Below, piece after piece: positions 1 to 6,868 of a stretch of DNA of 30,396 nucleotides; positions within the stretch are counted from its first letter, which is position 1; every line of letters begins with the position of its first letter. Origin of the DNA: UBA1738 sp045538755 (GTDB lineage: Bacteria > Bacillota > Clostridia > UBA1381). The notes under the pieces are model-generated. The model saw only the letters and a program-made list of their open reading frames with translations. It had not been told where the DNA came from and did not search any database. The position numbers and the translations under genes were made by a program. The stretch lies in assembly GCA_045538755.1 (NCBI GenBank), contig JAZQEC010000001.1, positions 1-30,396 on the forward strand, read 5' to 3'.

Positions 1-26
1 CGCCTGGGAAAGTAGATAGCTGCCGG
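1..26 (+). rRNA. rrf: 5S ribosomal RNA, 3' end only (partial)
   Basis: The first ~26 bases read like the conserved 3' end of a clostridial 5S rRNA (a CTGGGAAAGTAG stretch, then GCTGCCGG). The 5' part lies outside the window. A tRNA follows at once, which is a normal arrangement at the end of an rRNA operon. The identification rests on a short stretch and on context. Confidence 0.75.
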
Positions 27-28
27 AA

Positions 29-58
29 CCAAGAATCCGAAGTAATTCGGATTCTTGG
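29..58 (+). other. Perfect 13-bp hairpin with GNRA loop between 5S and tRNA-Asn
   Basis: CCAAGAATCCGAA (29-41) pairs perfectly with TTCGGATTCTTGG (46-58) across a GTAA loop, a GNRA tetraloop in RNA. No T-run follows, so it is probably not a simple terminator. Its position between the mature 5S and tRNA ends suggests a processing or spacing element of the rRNA operon transcript. Confidence 0.6.
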
Positions 59-65
59 CGTATAT

Positions 66-141
66 TCCTCGTTAGCTCAGTTGGCAGAGCACGCGGCTGT
101 TAACCGCGTTGTCGCTGGTTCGAGCCCAGCACGGGGAGCCA
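66..141 (+). tRNA. tRNA-Asn (anticodon GTT)
   Basis: A full cloverleaf can be drawn. Acceptor strand TCCTCGT (66-72) pairs with ACGGGGA (131-137), with one G-U pair. The anticodon stem CGCGG/CCGCG holds loop CTGTTAA with GTT at 99-101. The T-loop is TTCGAGC, base 73 is G and CCA is encoded (139-141). It lies just downstream of the 5S rRNA and is probably the last member of the rRNA operon transcript, since a terminator follows directly. Confidence 0.97.
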
Positions 142-143
142 CC

Positions 144-188
144 AAAACAGAACGGTTTAGATGCTAATCTAGGTTGTTCTGTTTTTTT
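144..188 (+). terminator. Intrinsic terminator of the rRNA/tRNA-Asn transcript
   Basis: AAAACAGAAC (144-153) pairs with GTTCTGTTTT (176-185). An inner TAGAT/ATCTA helix (158-162/167-171) extends the hairpin, and the T-run continues to 188. It closes the operon that enters from the left. Confidence 0.85.
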
Positions 189-265
189 CTTTAAATTTGT
201 TTTTATTATACAAAAGAAATTAAAAAGGTTTTTATTGTATCCAAATTGACAAAAAGGAAAAATGG

Positions 266-294
266 TTGCGTTTTATGGATAAATATGATATAAT
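266..294 (+). promoter_or_regulatory. Sigma-A-type promoter for the dehydrogenase/malic enzyme operon
   Basis: TTGCGT (266-271), a 17-bp spacer and TATAAT (289-294) give a start near 301. The ribosome-binding site GGAGGAG (317-323) and the ATG at 329 follow. A TTGACA at 246-251 has no -10 element at a suitable distance. Confidence 0.65.
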
Positions 295-328
295 TATTTT
301 AAAAGATATATAAAACGGAGGAGAAAAA

Positions 329-1459
329 ATGAACAACAGTATTAACTATTCGTATGAAAATCTTAAGCAATTTTGCACAGATGCATTTGTGAAGTTTGGG
401 TTTTCAAAAGAAGAAAGCGACATCATTGTTGATGTGCTTTTAACAAGTGATTTGTACGGAATCGAATCACATGGCATGCAAAGACTTGTAAGATACCACA
501 AGGGTATTGAAAAAGGACTTATCAAGCCTGATGCTAAACCTGAAATCGTATTTGAAACACCTGTTTCTGCAGTTATCGAAGGTAATGACGGTATGGGTCA
601 ACTTTTGGGATACAAGGCAATGAATATTGCCATTGAAAAAGCAAAACAAACAGGTATGGCAATAGTTACCGTAAGAAATTCAAACCATTACGGAATTGCA
701 GGTTATTATGCAAAAATGGCTTGTAAAGAGGGTCTTATTGGTATGTCAATGACAAACTCAGAGGCTATTATGGTTCCTACTTTCGGCAGAAAGGCAATGC
801 TTGGAAGTAATCCAATTGCAATAGCAATGCCGGCAGAACCTTATGATTTCTTCTTTGATGCATCAACAACTGTTGTAACTCGCGGTAAACTTGAAATTTA
901 TAATAAATTGCAAAAGCCACTTCCTGAGGGTTGGGCACTTGGTGCAAACGGAAAAGGAAGTTCAGATGCTTCTGATGTACTTAAAAATATTGTTGCAAAA
1001 GCAGGTGGCGGAATTGTTCCACTGGGCGGTGAGGTTGAACAAAGCGGTAGCCATAAAGGTTATGGATACGGTATGTTTTGTGAAATATTTACTTCAATCT
1101 TGTCAATGGGACTTACATCAAACCACACTCATATTGGTGGAAAAGGCGGTACCTGCCACGGATTTATTGCAATTAACCCCGCAGTATTCGGCGATGCAAA
1201 TGCTATTAAAGAGCATCTTTCAACACTGCTTACAGAACTTCGCGAGTCTCCTAAAGCAGAGGGTGCAGAGCGTATATATACCCATGGCGAAAAAGAAGTT
1301 TATGCTTATGAAGACAGACTTAAAAATGGCATAAATGTAAATATAAACACAGTTGCTGAAATGGTAGATTTGTGTAACTACCTTGGAATGGATGTTAAAG
1401 AATATTTGGGCGAAGAAGCTTTGGAACTTACACTTAAACAAAGTTCATACGATATGTAA
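329..1459 (+). CDS. Ldh2-family malate/lactate-type dehydrogenase
   Basis: The 376-residue protein belongs to the malate/L-lactate/L-sulfolactate dehydrogenase family (Ldh_2), which is unrelated to the classical Rossmann-fold LDH/MDH. These cytoplasmic NAD(P)-dependent enzymes interconvert a 2-hydroxy acid and its 2-oxo acid. Visible motifs are ESHGMQRL near residues 46-53 (family His), RNSNHYG at 116-122, GSNPIAIA near 159-166, DASTT near 178 and SGSHKGYGYG further on. The length is normal for the family. The ATG has GGAGGAG 5 nt upstream. The next gene, 15 bp downstream, encodes malic enzyme. That makes malate the most likely substrate (inference), so the pair would link oxaloacetate, malate and pyruvate. 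Sulfolactate or lactate cannot be excluded from sequence alone. Confidence 0.88.
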   Translation: MNNSINYSYENLKQFCTDAFVKFGFSKEESDIIVDVLLTSDLYGIESHGMQRLVRYHKGIEKGLIKPDAKPEIVFETPVSAVIEGNDGMGQLLGYKAMNIAIEKAKQTGMAIVTVRNSNHYGIAGYYAKMACKEGLIGMSMTNSEAIMVPTFGRKAMLGSNPIAIAMPAEPYDFFFDASTTVVTRGKLEIYNKLQKPLPEGWALGANGKGSSDASDVLKNIVAKAGGGIVPLGGEVEQSGSHKGYGYGMFCEIFTSILSMGLTSNHTHIGGKGGTCHGFIAINPAVFGDANAIKEHLSTLLTELRESPKAEGAERIYTHGEKEVYAYEDRLKNGINVNINTVAEMVDLCNYLGMDVKEYLGEEALELTLKQSSYDM

Positions 1460-1474
1460 TAGGGAGAATACGAA

Positions 1475-2647
1475 ATGGATATTAAACAACAAGCGTTAAA
1501 AAAACACGAAGAATGGCAGGGCAAAATTGAGGTTGTATCAAGGACGCCTGTTAAAAACAGAGAACAACTTTCACTTGCATATACTCCCGGTGTTGCAGAG
1601 CCATGCCTGGCAATTCAAAATGATATAGACAAGTCTTACGAACTTACAAGAAGACATAATCTTGTTGCTGTAATCACAGACGGATCCGCTGTTTTAGGGC
1701 TTGGTGACATCGGTCCTGAAGCAGGTATGCCGGTTATGGAGGGTAAATGTGCGCTTTTCAAGGAATTTGCCGATGTGGACGCTTTTCCTCTTTGTATAAA
1801 AACTCAGGATGTAGATGAACTTGTAAGAACAATTTATCTTCTTTCAGGTAGCTTTGGCGGAATTAATCTTGAAGATATTGCAGCACCTCGTTGCTTTGAA
1901 GTGGAAAGAAGACTTAAAGAACTTTGCGATATTCCGGTATTTCATGATGACCAGCATGGAACTGCTATTGTAGTTGCGGCGGCAATGCTTAATGCGCTTA
2001 AGGTAGTAAATAAAAATATTGGAGATATTAAGGTTGTAATAAACGGAGCAGGCAGTGCGGGAACTGCTATTGGGTTGCACCTTATGAAGCTTGGAGTTAA
2101 AAATCTTGTGATGGTGGACAGATTTGGGGTTATTTGCGAGGGTATGGATGGCTTAAGCGATGCTCATAAGGAACTTGCTAAAATTACAAATAAAGAACAT
2201 ATCACAGGCGGACTTTCAGATGCAATGAAGGGTTCAGATGTGTTTATAGGTGTTTCTGCACCTAATATTGTTTCGCCTGAAATGATAAGCACGATGGCAG
2301 AAGGCTCTATCGTGTTCCCGATGGCAAATCCTGTGCCCGAGATTTTACCTGACCTTGCAAAACAAGGTGGTGCGGCAGTTGTGGGAACAGGACGTTCTGA
2401 CTATCCAAACCAGATTAACAATGTTTTGGCATTCCCGGGAATTTTCAGAGGTGCATTGGATGTTCGCGCAAGTGATATTAACGATGAAATGAAAATGGCG
2501 GCATCTTATGCCATAGCAAATCTTGTTTCGGACGAAGAATTAAATAGTGAGTACATTCTTCCTATGGCATTTGATGAAAGAATAGGAGAAAAAGTAGCAA
2601 GAGCGGTTGCACAGGCAGCAAGAGAAAGCGGCGTAGCACGAATATAA
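1475..2647 (+). CDS. NAD(P)-dependent malic enzyme (short form)
   Basis: The 390-residue protein catalyses oxidative decarboxylation of malate to pyruvate and CO2. Typical malic-enzyme signatures are present: YTPGVAEPC at 36-44, DGSAVLGLGDIGPEAG at 69-84, EGKCALFK with the catalytic Lys near 91, NLEDIAAPRCFE near 131, FHDDQHGTA near 157 (metal ligands) and the dinucleotide site INGAGSAGTA near 189. The phosphotransacetylase-like C-terminal domain of the long MaeB type is absent, as in many Firmicute enzymes. The ATG is preceded by AGGGAG at 1462-1467. The gene is the second of a two-gene operon with the Ldh2-family dehydrogenase and is followed by a strong terminator. NAD versus NADP preference cannot be read reliably here. 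Confidence 0.95.
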   Translation: MDIKQQALKKHEEWQGKIEVVSRTPVKNREQLSLAYTPGVAEPCLAIQNDIDKSYELTRRHNLVAVITDGSAVLGLGDIGPEAGMPVMEGKCALFKEFADVDAFPLCIKTQDVDELVRTIYLLSGSFGGINLEDIAAPRCFEVERRLKELCDIPVFHDDQHGTAIVVAAAMLNALKVVNKNIGDIKVVINGAGSAGTAIGLHLMKLGVKNLVMVDRFGVICEGMDGLSDAHKELAKITNKEHITGGLSDAMKGSDVFIGVSAPNIVSPEMISTMAEGSIVFPMANPVPEILPDLAKQGGAAVVGTGRSDYPNQINNVLAFPGIFRGALDVRASDINDEMKMAASYAIANLVSDEELNSEYILPMAFDERIGEKVARAVAQAARESGVARI

Positions 2648-2650
2648 CTG

Positions 2651-2684
2651 AAAAATCCCGTCTAAAAATAGACGGGATTTTTTT
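2651..2684 (+). terminator. Intrinsic terminator after malic enzyme
   Basis: A perfect 14-bp stem, AAAAATCCCGTCTA (2651-2664) with its complement from 2669, encloses an AAAA loop and runs into T's up to 2684. It starts 4 nt after the malic enzyme stop codon. The A-run on the left arm would let it work in both directions. Confidence 0.92.
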
Positions 2685-2766
2685 CAATGAAATACCAATA
2701 TGGCACGGTTTGAAACAAAAATTATTCATTGAGCCTTAAGAAAATAATTATATGGAGGTAATACAA

Positions 2767-3648
2767 ATGATAAAGCGAATATCAGAGAAAGCAATGGGAA
2801 TTGTAAAGAAAATGCAGCAGAATGAGCTTACCGAAAGCTTCATTTATGCAGAAATTGCAAAATTTGCAAAAGGCGCGGCCAACAAAGAAACACTTTTGCG
2901 GCTTTCGGCAGAGGAAAGGGCACATTATGAAATATGGAAAGCCTATACAGGCGTTGAGATGAAGCCTCAAAGGCTAAAAATATTCAAGTACAAGCTTATA
3001 GCAAGAATTCTGGGCTTTACTTTTGCGGTCAAGCTTATGGAAAACGGCGAGGAAGCGGCGCAAGAGGAATATGATTTAATTGCCGAAGAGATTGAGGAAA
3101 GCGCCGATATCAAAAAAGCTGAAGAGGAACACGAGGCAGCACTGCTTGAGATGCTTGACGAGGAGAGACTTCAGTATGTCGGAAGTATGGTCTTGGGAAT
3201 GAACGACGCATTGGTTGAGCTTACAGGCTCGCTTGCCGGTTTTACTTTTGCTATGCAGAATACACGTCTTATTGCCTTGTCGGGACTTATTATGGGAATT
3301 TCTGCAACATTTTCAATGGCATCAAGCGAATTTTTGGCTGCCAAAAGTGAAGGCAGAAGCGATGCTTTAAAATCTTGCTCCTATACGGGAATTGCCTACT
3401 TAATCACGGTAGCATTATTGATTTTGCCGTATCTTCTGCTTGGAAACAGTCAGTATATGACAGCGCTGTTTTCAATGATAGCTATTGTAATTTTGATTAT
3501 AGCCGGCTTTACATACTATATTGCTGTGGCACAGGGCGAACGGTTTAAACCGAAGTTTTTGGAAATGTCCTTGATAAGCGTAGGTGTTGCAGTTATTTCC
3601 TTCTTTGTAGGAATACTTGCAAAACGATTTTTAGGGGTTGATTTATAA
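2767..3648 (+). CDS. Rubrerythrin-like/VIT1-CCC1 fusion membrane protein (Fe/Mn transport)
   Basis: The 293-residue protein has two parts. Residues ~1-135 form a Glu-rich helical ferritin/rubrerythrin-like region, with E20, E23, E29, EERAH (E50/H53) and a later EEEHEAALLEMLDEE stretch. Residues ~140-293 form a VIT1/CCC1-type transporter, with GMNDALVELTGSLAGF, then SGLIMGISATFSMASSEFLAAKSEG and three more hydrophobic segments. Fusions of this kind (MbfA-like) export or sequester iron or manganese, with the di-iron domain as sensor or loader. This is known of the family and not shown here. I use the ATG at 2767, with GGAGG 8 nt upstream. An in-frame ATG at 2752 overlaps that ribosome-binding site and is unlikely. 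The gene lies alone between a terminator and the CLC gene. Confidence 0.85.
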   Translation: MIKRISEKAMGIVKKMQQNELTESFIYAEIAKFAKGAANKETLLRLSAEERAHYEIWKAYTGVEMKPQRLKIFKYKLIARILGFTFAVKLMENGEEAAQEEYDLIAEEIEESADIKKAEEEHEAALLEMLDEERLQYVGSMVLGMNDALVELTGSLAGFTFAMQNTRLIALSGLIMGISATFSMASSEFLAAKSEGRSDALKSCSYTGIAYLITVALLILPYLLLGNSQYMTALFSMIAIVILIIAGFTYYIAVAQGERFKPKFLEMSLISVGVAVISFFVGILAKRFLGVDL

Positions 3649-3717
3649 AATTGCGAGTATAATAATTTATATCTAAATTCGGGCAGTTATCGATTTAACA
3701 AAAGGGGATTGGGCAAC

Positions 3718-4962
3718 TTGAAAAACAATATAAAAATAGCATTCGAATACATAAAAACACTCGCAAAATGGATGTCAGCTGCAACTATTGTGGGCCTTGT
3801 CGGCGGCGGAGTAGGTGTTTTATTTCATTATTTAGTGGATTATGTAACCGAAAAAAGGATTGAGCACAGCTTCCTTATATATTTACTTCCGCTTGCTGGA
3901 GTATTGATAACGGCGATGTATCGTGCGTTTCGCAGGGAAGGGGAAATAGATACAAACCGTGTTATAGACTCGGTGCGAAAAAACGAGAAAGTACCTATTA
4001 TAATGGTTCCGCTTATATTTATAAGTACTGTAATAACACACGCATTTGGAGGCTCGGCAGGCCGTGAAGGCGCGGCGCTGCAGATTGGCGGAGGAATAGG
4101 CTACAATTTGGGCAAGGTGTTCAAATTTGGCGAAAATGATACACATATAATTACTATGGCAGGAATGAGCAGTGTTTTTGCGGCACTTTTCGGAACGCCT
4201 GTCACTGCGGCAGTCTTTTCACTTGAAGTAATCAGCGTGGGAAGCTTCAACTATGCCGGATTTTTACCTTGTGTTGTTGCGTCGGTGATATCTTATGGAC
4301 TTTCGGTGGCACTTGGTGTTTCACCGCTTAAATTTGAAGTAATAAGTCAGGCATTCACTGCAAATGTGTTTATAAAAATTATTATTCTTGCCGGCTTGTG
4401 TGCTGTGCTGAGTAGTATTTTCTGCGCCACAATTAAGAGGACAGAACACTATATGGACAAGCTTTTCAAGAACAGTTACCTGCGTGCTTTTGTCGGAGGT
4501 GCAATAATAGTAATTCTTACCGCTATTGTAAACACCCATGACTACAACGGTGCTGGAATGGACGTAATTGCGCGTGCTATTGGCGGAAACGCAAGGCCTT
4601 TAGACTTCATTTTTAAAATAATTTTTACCGCTATCACGATTGCGGCAGGCTTTAAGGGCGGCGAAATTGTGCCGACACTTTTCATCGGCTCGACATTCGG
4701 CTGTGTTATGGGAGAGATTTTGGGTCTTGATGCCGGATTTTGTGCGGCAATCGCGATGGTGGCAATGTTCTGCGGTGTGGTAAACTGCCCTATTGCTTCG
4801 ATTTTTCTTGCGATTGAGCTTTTTGGCGTGGGTGGCATTCTGTTTTTTGCCGTTGCGTGCGGTGTCAGCTACATTATGTCAGGCTATTCGGGACTTTACA
4901 AAAGTCAGAAAATTGTTTATTCAAAGCTGAATGCCGACCGCACTAACGAAAGTATCAGGTAA
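3718..4962 (+). CDS. CLC-family chloride/fluoride channel or antiporter
   Basis: The polytopic membrane protein (~414 residues) has CLC signatures: GSAGREGAALQ at 112-122 (gating Glu 117), a helix-rich core with FGTPVTAAVFSLE near 158-170, and GFKGGEIVPTLFIGSTFG near 311-328, which corresponds to the GxFxP region. The GSGIP motif of typical Cl- CLCs is not evident. As I recall them, the GREG(T/A)xxQ and GFKGGE forms are closer to the fluoride-exporting CLC-F branch, so F-/H+ exchange is possible but unproven. The start is non-ATG: TTG at 3718 lies 9 nt after AAGGGGA (3702-3708), whereas the upstream in-frame TTG at 3709 abuts that site. A TATAAT at 3658-3663 lacks a good -35. No fluoride-riboswitch-like sequence is seen upstream. 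Confidence 0.85.
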   Translation: MKNNIKIAFEYIKTLAKWMSAATIVGLVGGGVGVLFHYLVDYVTEKRIEHSFLIYLLPLAGVLITAMYRAFRREGEIDTNRVIDSVRKNEKVPIIMVPLIFISTVITHAFGGSAGREGAALQIGGGIGYNLGKVFKFGENDTHIITMAGMSSVFAALFGTPVTAAVFSLEVISVGSFNYAGFLPCVVASVISYGLSVALGVSPLKFEVISQAFTANVFIKIIILAGLCAVLSSIFCATIKRTEHYMDKLFKNSYLRAFVGGAIIVILTAIVNTHDYNGAGMDVIARAIGGNARPLDFIFKIIFTAITIAAGFKGGEIVPTLFIGSTFGCVMGEILGLDAGFCAAIAMVAMFCGVVNCPIASIFLAIELFGVGGILFFAVACGVSYIMSGYSGLYKSQKIVYSKLNADRTNESIR

Positions 4963-5043
4963 ACTATTTATTACACAAGCCCATAAAAAGTGCTTCTACT
5001 AACGATTTTTTTGTTGTTTTTTTACTATTTGAAAAATAAAATA

Positions 5044-5072
5044 TTGAAATTTAAACATAAATGTGATATTGT
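5044..5072 (+). promoter_or_regulatory. Promoter of purC
   Basis: TTGAAA (5044-5049), a 17-bp spacer and TATTGT (5067-5072) lie about 35 bp before the purC ATG. The surrounding region is very AT-rich. I see no purine-riboswitch core in the 144 bp upstream of purC. Confidence 0.6.
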
Positions 5073-5106
5073 TTATATAGAAACTGTTTGAAAGAGGGAA
5101 TCGTTT

Positions 5107-5790
5107 ATGAAAAAGATTTATGAAGGAAAAACAAAAGACGTTTACAGCCTGGATAACGGAAATGTAATGTTGAAGTTTAAAGACGACTGTACAGGAAAAG
5201 ACGGTGTTTTTGACCCAGGCGAAAACTCAGTTGGACTTACTATCGAAGGAATCGGCAAAGCAAATCTTAGAACATCTGTATATTACTTTGATTTACTCAA
5301 AAAGGCAGGCGTCAAAACTCACTATGTAAGTGCTGATGTTGATGAAGCCACAATGGAAGTCCTTCCGGGAAAAGTGTTCGGACACGGCCTCGAAGTTATC
5401 TGCCGTCTTGTAGCAACAGGAAGCTTTATCCGCAGATACGGCGAGTATATCGAAGACGGAACACCTCTTGAGGGCGGATATGTAGAATGTACTTTCAAAA
5501 ACGATGAAAAGGGCGATCCGTTAGTTACAGGCGAAGGCCTTGCAGCGCTTGGAGTTATGCCTTACGAAATGTTTGAAAGCATGAAGGAACAGACACTTAA
5601 AATCACAAAGATTGTTGCAGACGATTTGAAAACAATCGGTCTTGACCTTTGGGATATTAAGTTTGAGTTTGGATATAATAACGACGAAGTTATCTTGATT
5701 GACGAAATTGCATCTGGTAATATGCGTGTTTATAAAGATGGCAAGATTGTTGACCCAGTAGAGCTAACAAAGCTTATTTTAGACAGATAA
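5107..5790 (+). CDS. purC: Phosphoribosylaminoimidazole-succinocarboxamide synthase (SAICAR synthetase)
   Basis: The 227-residue cytosolic enzyme ligates aspartate to CAIR with ATP in de novo purine synthesis (EC 6.3.2.6). Recognised segments are KKIYEGKTKDVY at the N terminus (ATP loop), KFKDDCTGKDG, NSVGLTIEGIGKANL, EVICRLVATGSFIRRYG and the C-terminal IKFEFGYNNDEVILIDEI with the conserved Asp/Glu pair. The length is typical of short bacterial PurC. The ATG follows GAGGGAA. The gene is a single transcription unit between its own promoter and a terminator. No other pur gene lies in the window, so it is apart from any purine operon here. Confidence 0.97.
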   Translation: MKKIYEGKTKDVYSLDNGNVMLKFKDDCTGKDGVFDPGENSVGLTIEGIGKANLRTSVYYFDLLKKAGVKTHYVSADVDEATMEVLPGKVFGHGLEVICRLVATGSFIRRYGEYIEDGTPLEGGYVECTFKNDEKGDPLVTGEGLAALGVMPYEMFESMKEQTLKITKIVADDLKTIGLDLWDIKFEFGYNNDEVILIDEIASGNMRVYKDGKIVDPVELTKLILDR

Positions 5791-5792
5791 GT

Positions 5793-5821
5793 AAAAAGCA
5801 CTTCGCCTGAAGTGCTTTTTT
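5793..5821. terminator. Bidirectional terminator between purC and the Xre gene
   Basis: AAAAAGCACTTC (5793-5804), loop GCCT, GAAGTGCTTTTT (5809-5820). The A-run on the left and T-run on the right let one hairpin serve purC (+) and the convergent helix-turn-helix gene (-), whose stop codon is at 5839. Confidence 0.9.
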
Positions 5822-5838
5822 CTATGCAAAAATATATG

Positions 5839-6054
5839 TTATCTTAAATCGTCCGATAAGCCTAAAAGGTAATCGGCAGATACGTTAAAAAATCTGCAGA
5901 TTGCCCGAATGTCCTCAATGCTTGGCTCATACTTATCATTTTCTATATAAGAGAGCTTTCGCTGCGTCATATTAAGAGCTTTCCCTAAAGTACCCTGTGT
6001 CAAGCTGAGGTCTTCTCGGAGGTTTTTAATTTTTTCACCAACTGAAACATACAT
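5839..6054 (-). CDS. Xre/Cro-type helix-turn-helix repressor (71 aa)
   Basis: The protein is almost entirely one HTH_3 domain: GEKIKNLREDLSLTQGTLGK, then the recognition-helix region ALNMTQRKLSYIENDKYEPS, then DIRAICRFFNVSADYLLGL. It should act as a small DNA-binding dimer. The ATG at 6054 has AGGGTGA just upstream. A longer TTG start at 6072 would overlap that site. It is transcribed divergently from the diguanylate cyclase gene. The promoter between them carries two 17-bp TAGACG-type sequences, the expected kind of operator for a self-regulating Xre repressor (inference). No toxin or phage gene is adjacent. Confidence 0.88.
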   Translation of the reverse strand: MYVSVGEKIKNLREDLSLTQGTLGKALNMTQRKLSYIENDKYEPSIEDIRAICRFFNVSADYLLGLSDDLR

Positions 6055-6079
6055 AATAATCACCCTATACAATTTAACA

Positions 6080-6125
6080 TAGACGTAAACTTTCTATTGA
6101 CATTTAGACGCAAAACGTCTATAAT
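6080..6125 (+). promoter_or_regulatory. Consensus promoter with tandem 17-bp operator-like repeats
   Basis: The promoter matches consensus perfectly: TTGACA (6097-6102), 17 bp, TATAAT (6120-6125). TAGACGCAAAACGTCTA (6105-6121) is a dyad with TAGACG/CGTCTA arms and fills most of the spacer plus the first two bases of the -10. TAGACGTAAACTTTCTA (6080-6096) is a second, degenerate copy that ends right at the -35. The copies start 25 bp apart. A strong promoter covered by two sites next to an Xre gene implies repression of the GGDEF gene and perhaps autoregulation. Confidence 0.75.
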
Positions 6126-6173
6126 ATTATTAATCTAATTTTGTGAAGAATATTCATGGGAGGGACAGACATT

Positions 6174-6770
6174 TTGGATATATACATCGTTCTTTTTGCG
6201 GAGTTAGTGGCGATAGCAGTACTTTCAGTGTTTTTATATAAAAATGCAAAGGTACACAAAAACAATGCGAATTTTTCGGAAATAAAGAAGTGGTATCATA
6301 TAGCAATGACGGACGACCTAACAAAATTGCATAATCGTGCGGCGTATACCCGTCATATAGAGAGAATTAAAGAAAAGGGCATAAAACATAGCAGTCCGCT
6401 TGGAATAATTCTGTTTGATATTGATGATTTTAAAAACATTAATGATTCAAAAGGGCATATTGCGGGAGATGAAGCCCTGCAAACAGTTGCAAAAATGCTG
6501 ATGAAAGTTTTTTCTGGGAAAAACTGCGATGTTTACCGTATTGGCGGAGACGAATTTGCGGTAGTTGCAGAAAAAACAGCGGAGGACGAAATAATAAATA
6601 TGATGCTGGAGCTGAGGCACAAAGAGGCAAACAGTGATATACGCCTATCAAAAGGGTATTCTCTGATAACTGAAAAAAAGAGTTTTAAAGAAGCCTTTGC
6701 CGAGGCGGATGAAATGCTTTATGCCGACAAACTGGCAAAAAACGTTAAGCATATGGCAGAAAATAGATAA
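6174..6770 (+). CDS. Minimal membrane-anchored GGDEF diguanylate cyclase
   Basis: The protein has about 198 residues: one N-terminal membrane helix (residues ~3-22) and a GGDEF domain. Key segments are DDLTKLHNRAAY at 47-58, FDIDDFKNIND at 81-91 (metal-binding Asp), GHIAGDEAL near 94-102 and an intact active site GGDEF at 124-128. It should make cyclic di-GMP from two GTP at the membrane. The inhibitory I-site RxxD before GGDEF is absent (KNCD, one residue closer than usual). There is no sensor domain, so control may be transcriptional through the divergent Xre protein. I favour TTG at 6174, 9 nt after GGGAGGG (6158-6164). The alternative ATG at 6156 has no clear ribosome-binding site and would add six residues. 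Confidence 0.88.
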   Translation: MDIYIVLFAELVAIAVLSVFLYKNAKVHKNNANFSEIKKWYHIAMTDDLTKLHNRAAYTRHIERIKEKGIKHSSPLGIILFDIDDFKNINDSKGHIAGDEALQTVAKMLMKVFSGKNCDVYRIGGDEFAVVAEKTAEDEIINMMLELRHKEANSDIRLSKGYSLITEKKSFKEAFAEADEMLYADKLAKNVKHMAENR

Positions 6771-6789
6771 AGAATAAAAAAGTGCAAGG

Positions 6790-6822
6790 AAAAGCCTCTC
6801 ATAGTGCGGAGAGGCTTTTTTT
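6790..6822 (+). terminator. Intrinsic terminator after the GGDEF gene
   Basis: AAAAGCCTCTC (6790-6800) pairs with GAGAGGCTTTT (6809-6819) across an 8-nt loop, and T's continue to 6822. It isolates the GGDEF gene from the next gene, which has its own promoter. Confidence 0.9.
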
Positions 6823-6833
6823 GTGTAATATGC

Positions 6834-6862
6834 TTGCTATTGCAGGGAAAATAATATATAAT
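6834..6862 (+). promoter_or_regulatory. Promoter placed so that transcription would start at the ATG of the next gene
   Basis: TTGCTA (6834-6839), 17 bp, TATAAT (6857-6862). A start 7 nt after the -10 falls at ~6869, the first base of the ATG of the DUF2752 gene. That gene has no ribosome-binding site at a usable distance. Confidence 0.6.
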
Positions 6863-6868
6863 ATCTAT

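Noticed and set aside
246..251. TTGACA as -35 of the dehydrogenase operon
   Set aside because: The best -10 (289-294) is 37 bp away. TTGCGT at 266-271 has the proper 17-bp spacing.
3649..3717. Fluoride riboswitch ahead of the CLC gene
   Set aside because: The 69-bp spacer is AT-rich and shows none of the conserved GGNGATGG-type segments I would expect.
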